Positions 25,336-33,652 of a stretch of 64,000 nucleotides of DNA are shown here, one piece after another. How positions within the stretch are numbered: the first letter of the stretch is position 1; every line of letters starts with the position of its first letter. The position numbers and the translations under genes are program-made. The notes below the pieces were generated by a model. That model was not told the origin of the DNA. It saw only the letters and a program-made list of their open reading frames with translations, and made no database searches. The DNA is from Bin87 sp965203195 (GTDB lineage Bacteria; Chloroflexota; Dehalococcoidia; Lucifugimonadales; UBA3495): the NCBI GenBank assembly GCA_965203195.1, contig OZ241860.1:930001-994000 (forward strand). The letters are read 5' to 3'.

Positions 25336-26613
25336 TTACCGGGCGCTGGTGACCTTGACCGGCAGGCTTTCCACGGCGCGGAAGGTCAGCACGCGGTCGT
25401 ACTGGACATCCTCAACGGGGATTTCCAGCTCCAGGCTCTCAAAGCGGTTGGCCAGGTTGCGGAAAATCTCCTGCCCTTCCAGCCGCGCCAGCGTGGCGCC
25501 CAAGCAGTGGTGAATGCCGCTGCCGAAGGCCACATGAGGGTTAGGGTAGCGCTCAACGTCAAAGTCATCGGCGCGGTCAAACACCTTCGGATCGCGGTTG
25601 GCGCCGGGAATGAACCAGCGCACGCGGTCGTTCTTGCGGATGGTCTGCCCGTTCAGCTCAATGTCGTCCATCGCGATGCGCTGGATGGAACGGACGGGGG
25701 AATCGTAGCGCAGGCATTCCTCGGTGGCGCGGACAGTCTTGCCCTCCGGGTCGGATTTGAGGATGGCCCACTGGTCGGGATGCTGCGTAAAGGCCAGGGC
25801 GCCGTTGCAGATGAGGTTGATGGTCGTTTCGTGGCCGGCCGACAGCAGGAGCATCACATTGTTGATGGTCATATCCCGGTTGAAAATGCCGTTGACCTCG
25901 CCCTGCGCCACCACGGAAATGAGGTCGTTGTAGGGCTTGCCCTTTTCAATGGCCTCTACCCGTTCCGCCACCAGCGGGGCGATGTAGTCCTGCAAGTTCT
26001 GCACGGCGCGGGAGAGGGGGCCCATCCGGTCGGGGCCTTCGCGGTTGAGGAAGCGCAGGTCTTTCGCCAGTTCGCGCAGCTTCGGACGGTCGCTGTCGGG
26101 AATGCCCAGCATCCTGGCGATGACCAGCAGGGGCAGCGGCGTGGCCAGGTCGGCCATCACATCCATGCGCCCCTTCTCCTCAACGGCGTCCAGCAGTTCG
26201 TCAATGGCGGACTGCACCAGGGGGCGCCACATCTCCATTGACTTGGGGGTAAAGTAGCCGTGCATCACCCGCCGCATATCAACATGGTCGGGGCCGGAGA
26301 TTTCGGGGTTGTAGCGCTTCTGGTCGTGCTGGATGAAGCGGGAAACCTGCCACTTCTTGATGAAGTTGTAGATTTCCATGTCGTCCTCATCAATGGCCGG
26401 GTTCGGGGGCCGCACGTCGCGAGCGTACACGCTGGACGAAAATGCCTCCGGGTGCCGGGTCACCCAAACCAGGTGCTCCCACGAGGTGACCATCCAGACC
26501 TCGAACTCCTCGTTGTAATACACCGGCTGGAGCTCCCGCAGCCGGTTGTAGAAGTCATAGGGCTGGTAGATGGCTTCCAGCGAAAAGGGGTTGTCGTTGA
26601 AGGTAGTGACCAT
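25336..26613 (-). CDS. Cytochrome P450 (second of three)
   Basis: The 425-residue product starts MVTTFNDNPFSLEAIYQPY; GGAGG lies before the ATG at 26613, so the longer frame to 26742 is rejected. It has SAGHETTINLICNGALAF, the ECLRYDSPVRSIQRIA K-helix segment, and the heme loop FGSGIHHCLGATLARLEGQ. It is closely related to the P450 at 27553, including the opening MVTTFN(D/E)N. It is probably soluble and served by the ferredoxin at 23462. A possible hydroxylation target cannot be read from the sequence. Confidence 0.95.
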   Translation of the reverse strand: MVTTFNDNPFSLEAIYQPYDFYNRLRELQPVYYNEEFEVWMVTSWEHLVWVTRHPEAFSSSVYARDVRPPNPAIDEDDMEIYNFIKKWQVSRFIQHDQKRYNPEISGPDHVDMRRVMHGYFTPKSMEMWRPLVQSAIDELLDAVEEKGRMDVMADLATPLPLLVIARMLGIPDSDRPKLRELAKDLRFLNREGPDRMGPLSRAVQNLQDYIAPLVAERVEAIEKGKPYNDLISVVAQGEVNGIFNRDMTINNVMLLLSAGHETTINLICNGALAFTQHPDQWAILKSDPEGKTVRATEECLRYDSPVRSIQRIAMDDIELNGQTIRKNDRVRWFIPGANRDPKVFDRADDFDVERYPNPHVAFGSGIHHCLGATLARLEGQEIFRNLANRFESLELEIPVEDVQYDRVLTFRAVESLPVKVTSAR

Positions 26614-26844
26614 TGGTAGCAACCTCCGGCTTCGGTGGGGTGAGAGAGACGGGCGACAGGCGACGCGCGACACGCGCCCACCCGCGTTGCGATGCGCCCC
26701 ATTATACGGATTGGGCCGGGCAATGCCAATGGCGGGCGGCACTCTGGAATCCAGCCGGCCGGCGCCCCGGCGGCGTTGTCGGGGACGACCGCGTCAAATC
26801 GGCCCGGTTTGACCGGGAGATTTTACGCTCATCCGTCCGGCGCA

Positions 26845-27267
26845 TCAGGGGGCGGTGTCGGTCAAGAGTATTGACAGCATTCCGGCGATAAACTGCGCCG
26901 CCAGCCGCCAGTCCCGGTCCAGGGTTTCGCGATCCGGCGTCTGGTCTGCATAGGTATGGAGACGATAGGCGGCGTCCCACAATGGCAACAGCCGCTCGCC
27001 CTGGGGAGTGTCCTGCACCACGCGTTTAAGTTGCCGGTACTTGGCGCGGGTACTGATTGGGTTGCGGGAACGGCTGTTGGCTACTGCGTTGATGGTCCGC
27101 TTGGCCGCCATATAGAGCAGCTCCGCTGCCGCCTCGATTTCCTGTTCACCGCGCAAGCGTTCCGCCAAAGCCCATAAACGAACCGCGGCCCGGTAATGCT
27201 TGCGGGCTGCCGCGTTCCACGACGGGGCGATGTTTGAGTTCCGGCGGTTGGTGGTATCAGTGGCCAT
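26845..27267 (-). CDS. PaREP1/HEPN-like helical protein
   Basis: This 140-residue all-helical protein has the spacing of PaREP1/HEPN-like proteins: RKHYRAAVRLWALAERL, EIEAAAELLYMAAKRTINAVA, then a Lys/Arg-rich turn and WDAAYRLHTYAD. The same pattern (ASEILWSAVKHSVNAVA) is seen in the gene at 51245. I see no clear RxxxxH catalytic motif, so activity as an RNase is doubtful. It sits alone between two P450 genes with a long leader containing hairpins. Function unknown. Confidence 0.6.
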   Translation of the reverse strand: MATDTTNRRNSNIAPSWNAAARKHYRAAVRLWALAERLRGEQEIEAAAELLYMAAKRTINAVANSRSRNPISTRAKYRQLKRVVQDTPQGERLLPLWDAAYRLHTYADQTPDRETLDRDWRLAAQFIAGMLSILLTDTAP

Positions 27268-27297
27268 CGTTCAAATCTCCTGCATAGCAAATGTAAA

Positions 27298-27326
27298 TCC
27301 CCGTCCTGGAACCTCCAAGACGGGGA
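27298..27326 (-). promoter_or_regulatory. Leader hairpin of the HEPN-like gene
   Basis: TCCCCGTC (27298-27305) pairs with GACGGGGA (27319-27326) in the 5' leader about 30 bp before the HEPN-like start. It might affect translation or be a leftover structure; nothing else supports a role. Confidence 0.3.
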
Positions 27327-27491
27327 CAGCCCGCTCTTTCGTTGCCCATTACAGGGCCGCATCCGCTCCCGGAAAGGAGCTAACCACCTTGGGGAGCGTG
27401 GTGTACCCAGGTTGGCATTCAACAGCCCGAAGGCCGTGATTTCTGATGCGATTCTATCCTAGCGGCATCGCTGACCTGGTGTCAAGTGAAA

Positions 27492-27530
27492 GCCGGCACC
27501 GGGACGGTGTTGACCCGTCCCGCCGCCGGC
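27492..27530 (-). terminator. Terminator of the third P450
   Basis: GGGACGG/CCGTCCC (27501-27507 with 27515-27521) is extended by outer GCCGGC pairs across a symmetric internal loop, about 25 bp beyond the P450 stop at 27553. Confidence 0.5.
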
Positions 27531-27552
27531 TTCTTTGACTCTGATTGTTGAG

Positions 27553-28839
27553 CTACGACAGGTTCACCGGCAGCCGCTCCAGCGTGCGGAAGGTGATGCT
27601 GGAGGTGTAGGTCAGGTCGTCGGGGTCGCAGTTCATATTGAGGTTCGGGAACCGCTCGGCGATGGCCTTGAAGGCTTCCTGCCCCTCCAGCCGCGCCAGC
27701 GTGGCGCCCAGGCAGTGGTGAATGCCACTGCCGAAGGCCACATGAGGGTTGGGGTAGCGCTCAATGTCAAAATCGTCCGCGCGGTCAAACACCTCGGGAT
27801 CCCGGTTGGCCGAAGTCACAAACCAGCGCATCCGCTCGTCCTTGTTGATCGTCTTGCCGCCCAGCTCCACCCTGTCGCCAGCGATGCGGGTAATGGACTT
27901 GACGGGCGGGTCGTAGCGCAGGCATTCCTCGGTGGCGCGAATCATCCGGCCGGCGGGGTCGGTCTTGAACAGCTCCCACTGCTCCGGGTGCGTCATAAAG
28001 GCGCGGGTGCCGTTGCAGATGAGGTTGATGGTGGTCTCGTGCCCCGCCAGCAGCAGCAGAATGGCGTTAGCCACCACCTGTTCCTCGTCCATAATCCGCT
28101 GTCCGGCGGCGTTGGTCGTCCGGGCGGCGTCGGTCATCTTGTCCAGCAGGTCGCCGTTGGGGTTCTTGAGCCGCTCCTTGACCATCGGGCGCAGGTATTC
28201 CTGCAACTCGGTGATGCCCTCCGTGAGGGGCTGCATCCGGTCGGCGTTGCCCCGCCCGATGAACAGCAGCTTCTCCGCCAGCGAGCGGATGAACTGCCGG
28301 TCGTAGGTCTCAATGCCCATCATCGCGGCGATGACCAGCAGCGGCAGCGGCGTAGCGTAGTCGCGCATCACGTCCATGCTGCCCCGTTCCTCCGCTTCGT
28401 CCAGCAGCTGCTTGATGGCGGACTGCACCAGCGGGCGCCACAGCTCCATCGCCTTGGGCGTAAAGTAGCCGTGGATGACCTTCCGCATATCCGTATGGTC
28501 GGGGCCGCCCTGCTCCCGCACCTCCTCGTGCACCGTCACCTGCCGGCGGTCGCGCTGGATGAACCACTGGCTGAAAAACTGGCGCACATCCTCGTACAGC
28601 CCCATATCCGACTCGTCGATGCTGGGGTACGGAGGCAGGGGATCGCGGTGGAACACCTCGGAGGAAAAAGCCTCCGGGTGCCGCGTAACCCAGACCAGGT
28701 CCTTGTACTTGGTGATGACCCACAGCTTGTAGGGGTCGTTCCAGTGCACCGGATCCTCTTCCCGCATTCGCCCGAAGTACGTATAGGGGTCTTGCACGAC
28801 TTCGGGAGAAAACAGGTTTTCGTTGAAGGTCGTAACCAT
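27553..28839 (-). CDS. Cytochrome P450 (third of three)
   Basis: 428 residues from the ATG at 28839, preceded by GGAGG; the upstream part of the longer frame is not coding. Motifs: LAGHETTINLICNGTRAF in the I helix, ECLRYDPPVKSITRIA, and the heme loop FGSGIHHCLGATLARLEGQ. It is a soluble bacterial P450 closely related to that at 25336. It has its own sigma70-type promoter at 28926-28954 and a terminator 3', so it is an independent unit within the cluster. Confidence 0.95.
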   Translation of the reverse strand: MVTTFNENLFSPEVVQDPYTYFGRMREEDPVHWNDPYKLWVITKYKDLVWVTRHPEAFSSEVFHRDPLPPYPSIDESDMGLYEDVRQFFSQWFIQRDRRQVTVHEEVREQGGPDHTDMRKVIHGYFTPKAMELWRPLVQSAIKQLLDEAEERGSMDVMRDYATPLPLLVIAAMMGIETYDRQFIRSLAEKLLFIGRGNADRMQPLTEGITELQEYLRPMVKERLKNPNGDLLDKMTDAARTTNAAGQRIMDEEQVVANAILLLLAGHETTINLICNGTRAFMTHPEQWELFKTDPAGRMIRATEECLRYDPPVKSITRIAGDRVELGGKTINKDERMRWFVTSANRDPEVFDRADDFDIERYPNPHVAFGSGIHHCLGATLARLEGQEAFKAIAERFPNLNMNCDPDDLTYTSSITFRTLERLPVNLS

Positions 28840-28925
28840 AATCTCCTCCCTTTTTGACTGGGCGCGCCGCGCCGGACTGGCCGGCGCTCCGGCGGCCCGC
28901 GGGGACGCTGCGGCCGTTTGACGCC

Positions 28926-28954
28926 ATTGTAACAACGCCGCAATATACGGTCAA
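28926..28954 (-). promoter_or_regulatory. Sigma70-type promoter of the third P450
   Basis: On the minus strand, TTGACC (28954-28949), a 17-nt spacer and TACAAT (28931-28926) lie 87 bp before the ATG. Spacing and both boxes are good. Confidence 0.65.
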
Positions 28955-29274
28955 TAACGGATGGCAGCATATTATGACGCCGATACAATCAATAAATTCA
29001 ATGCGGCAACGGATTCCGTTGCCCCGCCGCCGCAGCTACGCCCCGCCGCCGTAGCCCGCGCCCAAAGCCGCCGCCCGTACCCAGGCCGGCGCCATAGCCG
29101 CGCGCGGCAGTTTTAGGATAGGATAAGATTGGCGCCGCCGGCCCGGAAAGACGAGGTTGCCGCGCCGGGCGGCGCAGCGCCCCGCCCGGCGCCGGCCACC
29201 GCCTTTCCTTCCTTCCATCCATACCATCCATCAACCAACCGATTAACCAATCTGCGGTATAGCGAGCCAGTGCA
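28955..29274 (+). other. Gene-free gap upstream of nfeD-like gene
   Basis: This 320-bp stretch contains a CCGCCG-rich segment, then a purine-rich TTTTAGGATAGGATAAGAT and a C/T/A-rich leader with few G residues just before the nfeD-like ATG. I see no convincing gene, -35 box or ribosome site; TAAGAT may act as a -10. Confidence 0.3.
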
Positions 29275-30702
29275 ATGCGCGCCGCCCAAATCCGACGCTG
29301 CGCCGTCGTCAGCCTGTGCCTGGCCCTGGTTGGCCTGGGCCTGTTCGGCCTGTTCGCCGCCCGCAACCCGGCCGCCGCCCAGTCCGAAACCGTTCTGCTG
29401 GCGCGTGTGGACGATACCATCACCCCCGTCAAGGCCCGCTACATCGCCCGCGCCGTGGCCCGCGCCGGCGACGCCAACGCCGAACTGCTGCTCATTGAGC
29501 TGGACACCCCCGGCGGATTTTACGACAGCGCCCGCGATATAGTGGCCACCCTGCTGGAAGCGGAAACGCCGGTGGCCGTGTTCGTGTCCCCCCGCGGCGC
29601 CCGGGCCGGCTCGGCCGGCGCCTTTATCACCGCGGCGGCGCACCTCGCGGCCATGGCCCCCGGCTCCAACATCGGCGCCGCAACGCCCGTCTCCGGCTCC
29701 GGCGAAGACATCGGCGAAACCCTGGCCGACAAGGTCACCAACGACGCTGCCGCTCTAATCCGCGCCATCGCCGCCGAGCGCGGACGCAACGCCGACGCCC
29801 TGGAACAAACCGTCCGCAGCGCCGCCTCCTACACCGCCAACGAAGCCTTGGAGCTGGGCGTCATCGACCTCATCGCCGGCAGCCGGATGGAACTCCTGGC
29901 CGCCGTGCACGGGCGCGTGGTAACTACCACCGCCGGGGAACGCACCCTGAATACGGCCGACGCCGAGCTGCGCCCGCTCAAAATGCAGTGGCGGGAACGG
30001 CTGGTGGACTTCATCGCCAACCCCAACATCGCCTTCCTGCTCATCAGCATCGGCAGCCTGGGGCTGGTGTTCGAGATGATGACGCCGGGGATGATCGGGC
30101 CGGGCGTGGCCGGCGTCATCTGCCTGGGACTGGGCTTCCTGGCCCTGGGCAACCTGCCTTTCAACTGGGCCGGCGTGGCGTTCATCGTCCTGGCGATTGC
30201 CCTGGCGGCGCTGGAAATTTTCGTCTCCGGGTTCGGCGCCCTGGGCATCGGCGCCGTCGTCAGCCTGATTATCGGCGGGGTGCTGCTGTTCGGCAGCTTC
30301 GGCGGCGGCAGCGTGCCGGTCGGGTTCCCCGAAATATCGGTCAGCGTGTGGCTGCTGGCGGGCGTCGGCGGCGTCCTGGCGCTGGCGGCGGCCTATCTGG
30401 CCTACGAAGCCGTGATGTCCCGCCTGGGCGGACGGCGCGCCGCAGCGCCCGGCGCCGGCGGCGGCTTCCCCGACAGCGACGGCCGCAGCGCCGCCGGACA
30501 CCTGATTGGGCAGACCGGCCTAGTGACCTCGGCGCTGCAACCCAGGGGCATTGTGGCCCTGCACGACGAAACCTGGTCGGCGGTAAGCCACGACGGGGCC
30601 AATATCCCCGCCGGCCGCCGCGTGCGCGTGGTAAGCCTGGAGGGTCTGGCCCTGACGGTAGCAGCCATCGGCGAAATGCCCACGCCCGAAGGCCAGGAAT
30701 AG
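29275..30702 (+). CDS. NfeD-type membrane serine protease (ClpP-class)
   Basis: A signal or anchor helix (about 10-35) leads into a ClpP-like Ser-Lys protease domain with LLLIELDTPGGFYDSARDIV, the nucleophile in ARAGSAGAF (S113) and K153 in ADKVTNDAA. Four to five membrane helices follow (about 240-390), then a C-terminal OB-fold NfeD domain (GQTGLVTSALQPRG through VRVVSLEGLALTV). Long NfeD proteases cleave slipin/stomatin C-termini in the archaeal prototype. The gene lies 60 bp before a slipin gene, the classical operon. 475 residues is the full length. Confidence 0.93.
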   Translation: MRAAQIRRCAVVSLCLALVGLGLFGLFAARNPAAAQSETVLLARVDDTITPVKARYIARAVARAGDANAELLLIELDTPGGFYDSARDIVATLLEAETPVAVFVSPRGARAGSAGAFITAAAHLAAMAPGSNIGAATPVSGSGEDIGETLADKVTNDAAALIRAIAAERGRNADALEQTVRSAASYTANEALELGVIDLIAGSRMELLAAVHGRVVTTTAGERTLNTADAELRPLKMQWRERLVDFIANPNIAFLLISIGSLGLVFEMMTPGMIGPGVAGVICLGLGFLALGNLPFNWAGVAFIVLAIALAALEIFVSGFGALGIGAVVSLIIGGVLLFGSFGGGSVPVGFPEISVSVWLLAGVGGVLALAAAYLAYEAVMSRLGGRRAAAPGAGGGFPDSDGRSAAGHLIGQTGLVTSALQPRGIVALHDETWSAVSHDGANIPAGRRVRVVSLEGLALTVAAIGEMPTPEGQE

Positions 30703-30762
30703 GGATATAATCAGGGCACGGCGGCGAATGCCCGCCGGCAGCGGACAAGGAGGCAAACGATT

Positions 30763-31725
30763 ATGGCCAGCGGACTGATTGTAGTCCAGCAGTACCAGCG
30801 GATGGTGGTGCAGCGCTTCGGCACTTACATCGGCACCAGGCGCCCGGGGCTGCACTTCCTCATCCCCGTTCTGTACAGCGGCACCAAGGTTGACCTGCGG
30901 GAACGCGTGACCCGCGTGCCTACCCAGAAGTACATCACCGCCGACAATGTGGTGGTGGATATGGACTTCGTCATCTACTACCGGGTGATGGAGGACCAGG
31001 TCAACCGCGCCGTGCTGGAGGTGCAGAACTTCGAGGCGGCGGTCATCAACCTGGCCTTCGCCACCCTGCGGTCGGTCATCGGCGCCATGGATCTGGCCAC
31101 CACTCTGTCGGAACGGGAACGCATCCGCGACGACGTGCAGGTGCGGATGGACGAGGTGACCGAGCGCTGGGGCGTCAAGGTGTCGCAGGTGGAAATCAAC
31201 GAAGTTGACCCGCCGCCGGGCGTCAAAGCGGCTATGGAACGCCAGAAGTCGGCCGACGCCATCCGCACCGCCGAAATCACCGAATCCGAGGGCCAGCGGC
31301 AGGCGCAAATCAACTTGGCCGAAGGCGAAAGGCAGTCCGCCATCCTCCGCGCCCAGGGCCAGCGGGAGTCCGAAATCCTGCAAGCCGAAGGCGACCAGCA
31401 GGCGCAGGTCCTGCGGGCCGAGGGCTTCAGCGTGGCCCTGGAACGCATCTACAACGTGGCCAACACGGTGGACGGGCGGACGATGAGCCTACAGTACTTT
31501 GAAACCCTGAAGTCTCTGGGCAGCAGCCCGTCCACCAAGTTCATCTTCCCTATGGAGTTCACTTCAATGCTGTCCCCCTTCCTGGGCATGGGCGGAATGA
31601 ACCAGCAGGACGGCGGCGGCAGCGGCCGTGGCGGCGGAAACGGCAGCGGCAGCGGCAACGGGGCCACCGGCGGCGGGAATGTCGCCAGCCGGAGCGCCGC
31701 CGGCGAAGGGGAAACCCGGAGCTGA
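30763..31725 (+). CDS. Slipin/stomatin (SPFH/band 7) protein
   Basis: The 320-residue protein has the SPFH domain: VVQRFGTYIGTRRPGLHFLIPVL, VPTQKYITADNVVVDMDFVIYYRV, LRSVIGAMDLATTLSERERI and WGVKVSQVEINEVDPP. A long Gln/Glu/Ala coiled coil (about 160-225) and a C-terminal Gly/Ser/Asn-rich tail follow. It lacks a clear N-terminal membrane helix, so anchoring may depend on the partner or on a hairpin. Slipins assemble into membrane scaffolds and pair with NfeD proteases. AAGGAGG precedes the ATG. Confidence 0.93.
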   Translation: MASGLIVVQQYQRMVVQRFGTYIGTRRPGLHFLIPVLYSGTKVDLRERVTRVPTQKYITADNVVVDMDFVIYYRVMEDQVNRAVLEVQNFEAAVINLAFATLRSVIGAMDLATTLSERERIRDDVQVRMDEVTERWGVKVSQVEINEVDPPPGVKAAMERQKSADAIRTAEITESEGQRQAQINLAEGERQSAILRAQGQRESEILQAEGDQQAQVLRAEGFSVALERIYNVANTVDGRTMSLQYFETLKSLGSSPSTKFIFPMEFTSMLSPFLGMGGMNQQDGGGSGRGGGNGSGSGNGATGGGNVASRSAAGEGETRS

Positions 31726-31846
31726 CCCGGCATCAGCGCCAACCCGTCCGGGCAACCCTCAACCCGCCCGCCCGGACGCGGTCCCGATACCCTAAGGGGA
31801 AGCGGACTATGACGATGGCGCCGGCCGGCCCGGCGGACGCCCCGCT

Positions 31847-32071
31847 ATGGACAATAACTTTATCGCCTTGCTGAAAGCTATGCCCAAGCCCCTGGCGCTG
31901 GGCTTGGGCATAGCGATTGCCCGGGCAATTTTGGCGCGCATTCTCCTGCCGGCGCTGCTGGAACTTCTGGAAGCCGATCTGCCCTTGCGGACCGTGACCC
32001 AGTACCTGACCCTGGCGGTCGGATGGGCACCTGTTCCCCGCGTCAGGGTTGGCAATCGAGTCTATTACTAG
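31847..32071 (+). CDS. Possible small hydrophobic protein
   Basis: A 74-codon frame encoding a hydrophobic central region (PLALGLGIAIARAILARILL). No good ribosome site precedes its ATG and a perfect 15-bp inverted repeat lies inside it, so it may be non-coding. The surrounding 31726-32127 gap holds no other gene that I can support. Confidence 0.25.
   Translation: MDNNFIALLKAMPKPLALGLGIAIARAILARILLPALLELLEADLPLRTVTQYLTLAVGWAPVPRVRVGNRVYY
31877..31914. repeat. Perfect 15-bp inverted repeat
   Basis: GCTATGCCCAAGCCC (31877-31891) and its exact reverse complement (31900-31914) flank an 8-nt loop. It lies 150 bp beyond the slipin stop. It could be a terminator without a T-run, or a structured RNA element. 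Confidence 0.75.
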
Positions 32072-32127
32072 AATCTCTGCCAGTACACTCCGGAGGAACC
32101 GCCATTCAGGCCATATCCGGGTCATAC

Positions 32128-32985
32128 TCAGATACCCAATTGCTGATTGGCAATTATACTTGCAATGTTGACCGTCGATATGGTTGCCGACAAGCAAATA
32201 GCCGCGGTGCGGTAATCTGCACCTCGGTCGTGTTGCAAGGCAAGTGCCAAACGAAGAGACGCCCTTGCGAATGCTCTGACGTCTTCATTGGTTTTCCCAG
32301 ACAGTTCCGCAGAGAAAAATGCTTCTAGCATCCGCTTGGCATCGGTTTGGCTGGGGGGTACTCCATCTAGGGTCTCGTGTTTCGACGGCTCGTACACCTC
32401 TTGGGCAACCGAAATCAAAGCTTCGCGGCAGCAAAGCCCGACAGATTGGAAATGCTCCTCTGCCTCGGCTGTTTGCAACTGGTCATAGGCATTCCTGATT
32501 TGTCGCTTTACCTTTTCCCAGCCGACAGGTTCGTCAAAAACTTGCTCTAGCTGTCCAACTTTCTGGAGAATGAAACGAGATTTCCCAGAAATTTTCTCAG
32601 CCTCCACGATTTTTCATCCGTCGCGGGCCAATTTTTTGTTGTATTCGCCCACGAGGTTACGAGCTTCATCTTCGTCCGGCCTTACAGCAGGATGAACAGT
32701 TTCGCAAAGGAACCGCGCGAATTCTACGTCGGGGCAACGTTGAAGGTTGAACCTCTGGTCGTAAAAAATCCAGTCATCGTTCCAATCATGCCAATTGACC
32801 CGATGCTGGTGAATTTCACCCGACGCGGACCGAAACCTCGTATCTTTGCTGGGCATTTGGCTGAGATCATAGAGGCGGGCCAGAAATTCGTCCTCCTGGA
32901 GCCTGCCCGATAGTTGCGTGTCGGACAGCGTCAAGAGATCGAAAATCTCACGTCTGGTGGCTTCGGAAATTTCCAATTGTTCCAT
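32128..32985 (-). pseudogene. AbiJ-like (NTD3) abortive-infection gene split by one TGA
   Basis: The upstream part (32985-32614, 123 residues) matches the AbiJ N-terminal domain 3 type: FLARLYDLSQMPSKDTRF, HQHRVNWHDWNDDWIFYDQRF and FARFLCETVHPAVRPDEDEA. It ends ARDG-TGA. The next codons in the same frame read KIVEAEKISGK and continue into the 159-codon frame 32607-32128, a HEPN-like helical region (SVGLCCREALISVAQEVYEPSK, KRMLEAFFSAELSG, ARASLRLALALQHDRGADY). Family members usually continue DGW or DGY here, so TGG to TGA is the simplest explanation. GC content is lower than in the flanks, which suggests transfer. Two separate proteins remain possible, with GTG at 32607 as the second start. 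Confidence 0.7.
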
Positions 32986-33160
32986 GGATAGAACTCCTTT
33001 GTAGGGCCGTGCCCCAATTTCTCAATCGCGATGAACGGTTGCCCATTTATACTCGCATCCGTGCGGATAATCGGCATCCATCTGCCCCGCGTCGTACCCA
33101 ATCCCTATGTTAACTATAGCAGTTCGTATCTCGTAAGTCAATCCCAGCCGCCGATGGCCG

Positions 33161-33323
33161 CAGGGCTATCGCATATGGATTTTTGCTCTGGCCGTCTTGC
33201 CGATATACCGGATTCCAGAAGCCACAATGCGGCTGCATTCGTAGCCGAATTACGAATTCGGTCGTGGCTGTCCGCTAAAACCGGCCTCAGATCAAGCGAA
33301 TCGTTCCATATGCGATAGCCCTG
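33161..33323. mobile_element. 163-bp MITE with 19-bp terminal inverted repeats
   Basis: CAGGGCTATCGCATATGGA (33161-33179) and its exact reverse complement (33305-33323) form the termini. They are flanked directly by a perfect 10-bp direct repeat, CCGATGGCCG (33151-33160 and 33324-33333), the expected target-site duplication. The 125-bp interior has no transposase frame, only a small hairpin (33245-33261). A 10-bp duplication is compatible with IS4-type transposases, but these ends differ from those of the IS4-family element at 46479. It is therefore a non-autonomous element mobilised in trans. Confidence 0.88.
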
Positions 33324-33391
33324 CCGATGGCCGCCGCCCGATTTGCGGGCCGGAGATCCGGGGCAAGTTAGCGCGTCATCGGCATTCCCCG

Positions 33392-33652
33392 CTACCCGGC
33401 GCGATAATCGCCCCAAATGAGGCGCGCCAGTTTCCAAAGCAGCGTTGCCCCCAGCGCTACCCAGATAAACTCCGCCAGGAGTATCGTCGCCACGCCGGCC
33501 AGTCCCAAGTAGAGGTTCCCGATCCGGGAACCCCACAGCAACAGCAGCCCGCCTACCGAAAGGCAGGCGAAAGAAAACAGCAATGCCCGGCCCGCCCGCG
33601 CCGTTTCATCGTCCGCCAGACCCAGCGCGCGCTGAAAAAACCCACTGTACAT
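33392..33652 (-). CDS. Small two-helix membrane protein
   Basis: This 86-residue frame has two hydrophobic helices (ALLFSFACLSVGGLLLLWG and GLAGVATILLAEFIWVALGATLLW) after an amphipathic N-terminus. Its start overlaps the end of the degraded metallo-hydrolase in another frame, an arrangement common for translationally coupled genes, but the partner is broken. No family recognised. Confidence 0.45.
   Translation of the reverse strand: MYSGFFQRALGLADDETARAGRALLFSFACLSVGGLLLLWGSRIGNLYLGLAGVATILLAEFIWVALGATLLWKLARLIWGDYRAG

Noticed and set aside
27298..27326. Right end of an IS605/TnpB element (GC hairpin)
   Set aside because: The hairpin recalls such ends, but no TnpA or TnpB coding remnant or target motif was found nearby.
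32614..32616. TGA read as tryptophan across the genome, explaining the split AbiJ-like gene
   Set aside because: Other genes in the window stop at TGA where their families end (GH88/105-like, the ancestral uvrA end, PIN-antitoxin overlaps), so TGA is a stop codon here.
33161..33323. The inverted repeats as a terminator or attenuator for the AbiJ-like gene
   Set aside because: The repeats are 125 bp apart and flanked by an exact 10-bp direct duplication, which fits transposition far better than RNA structure.
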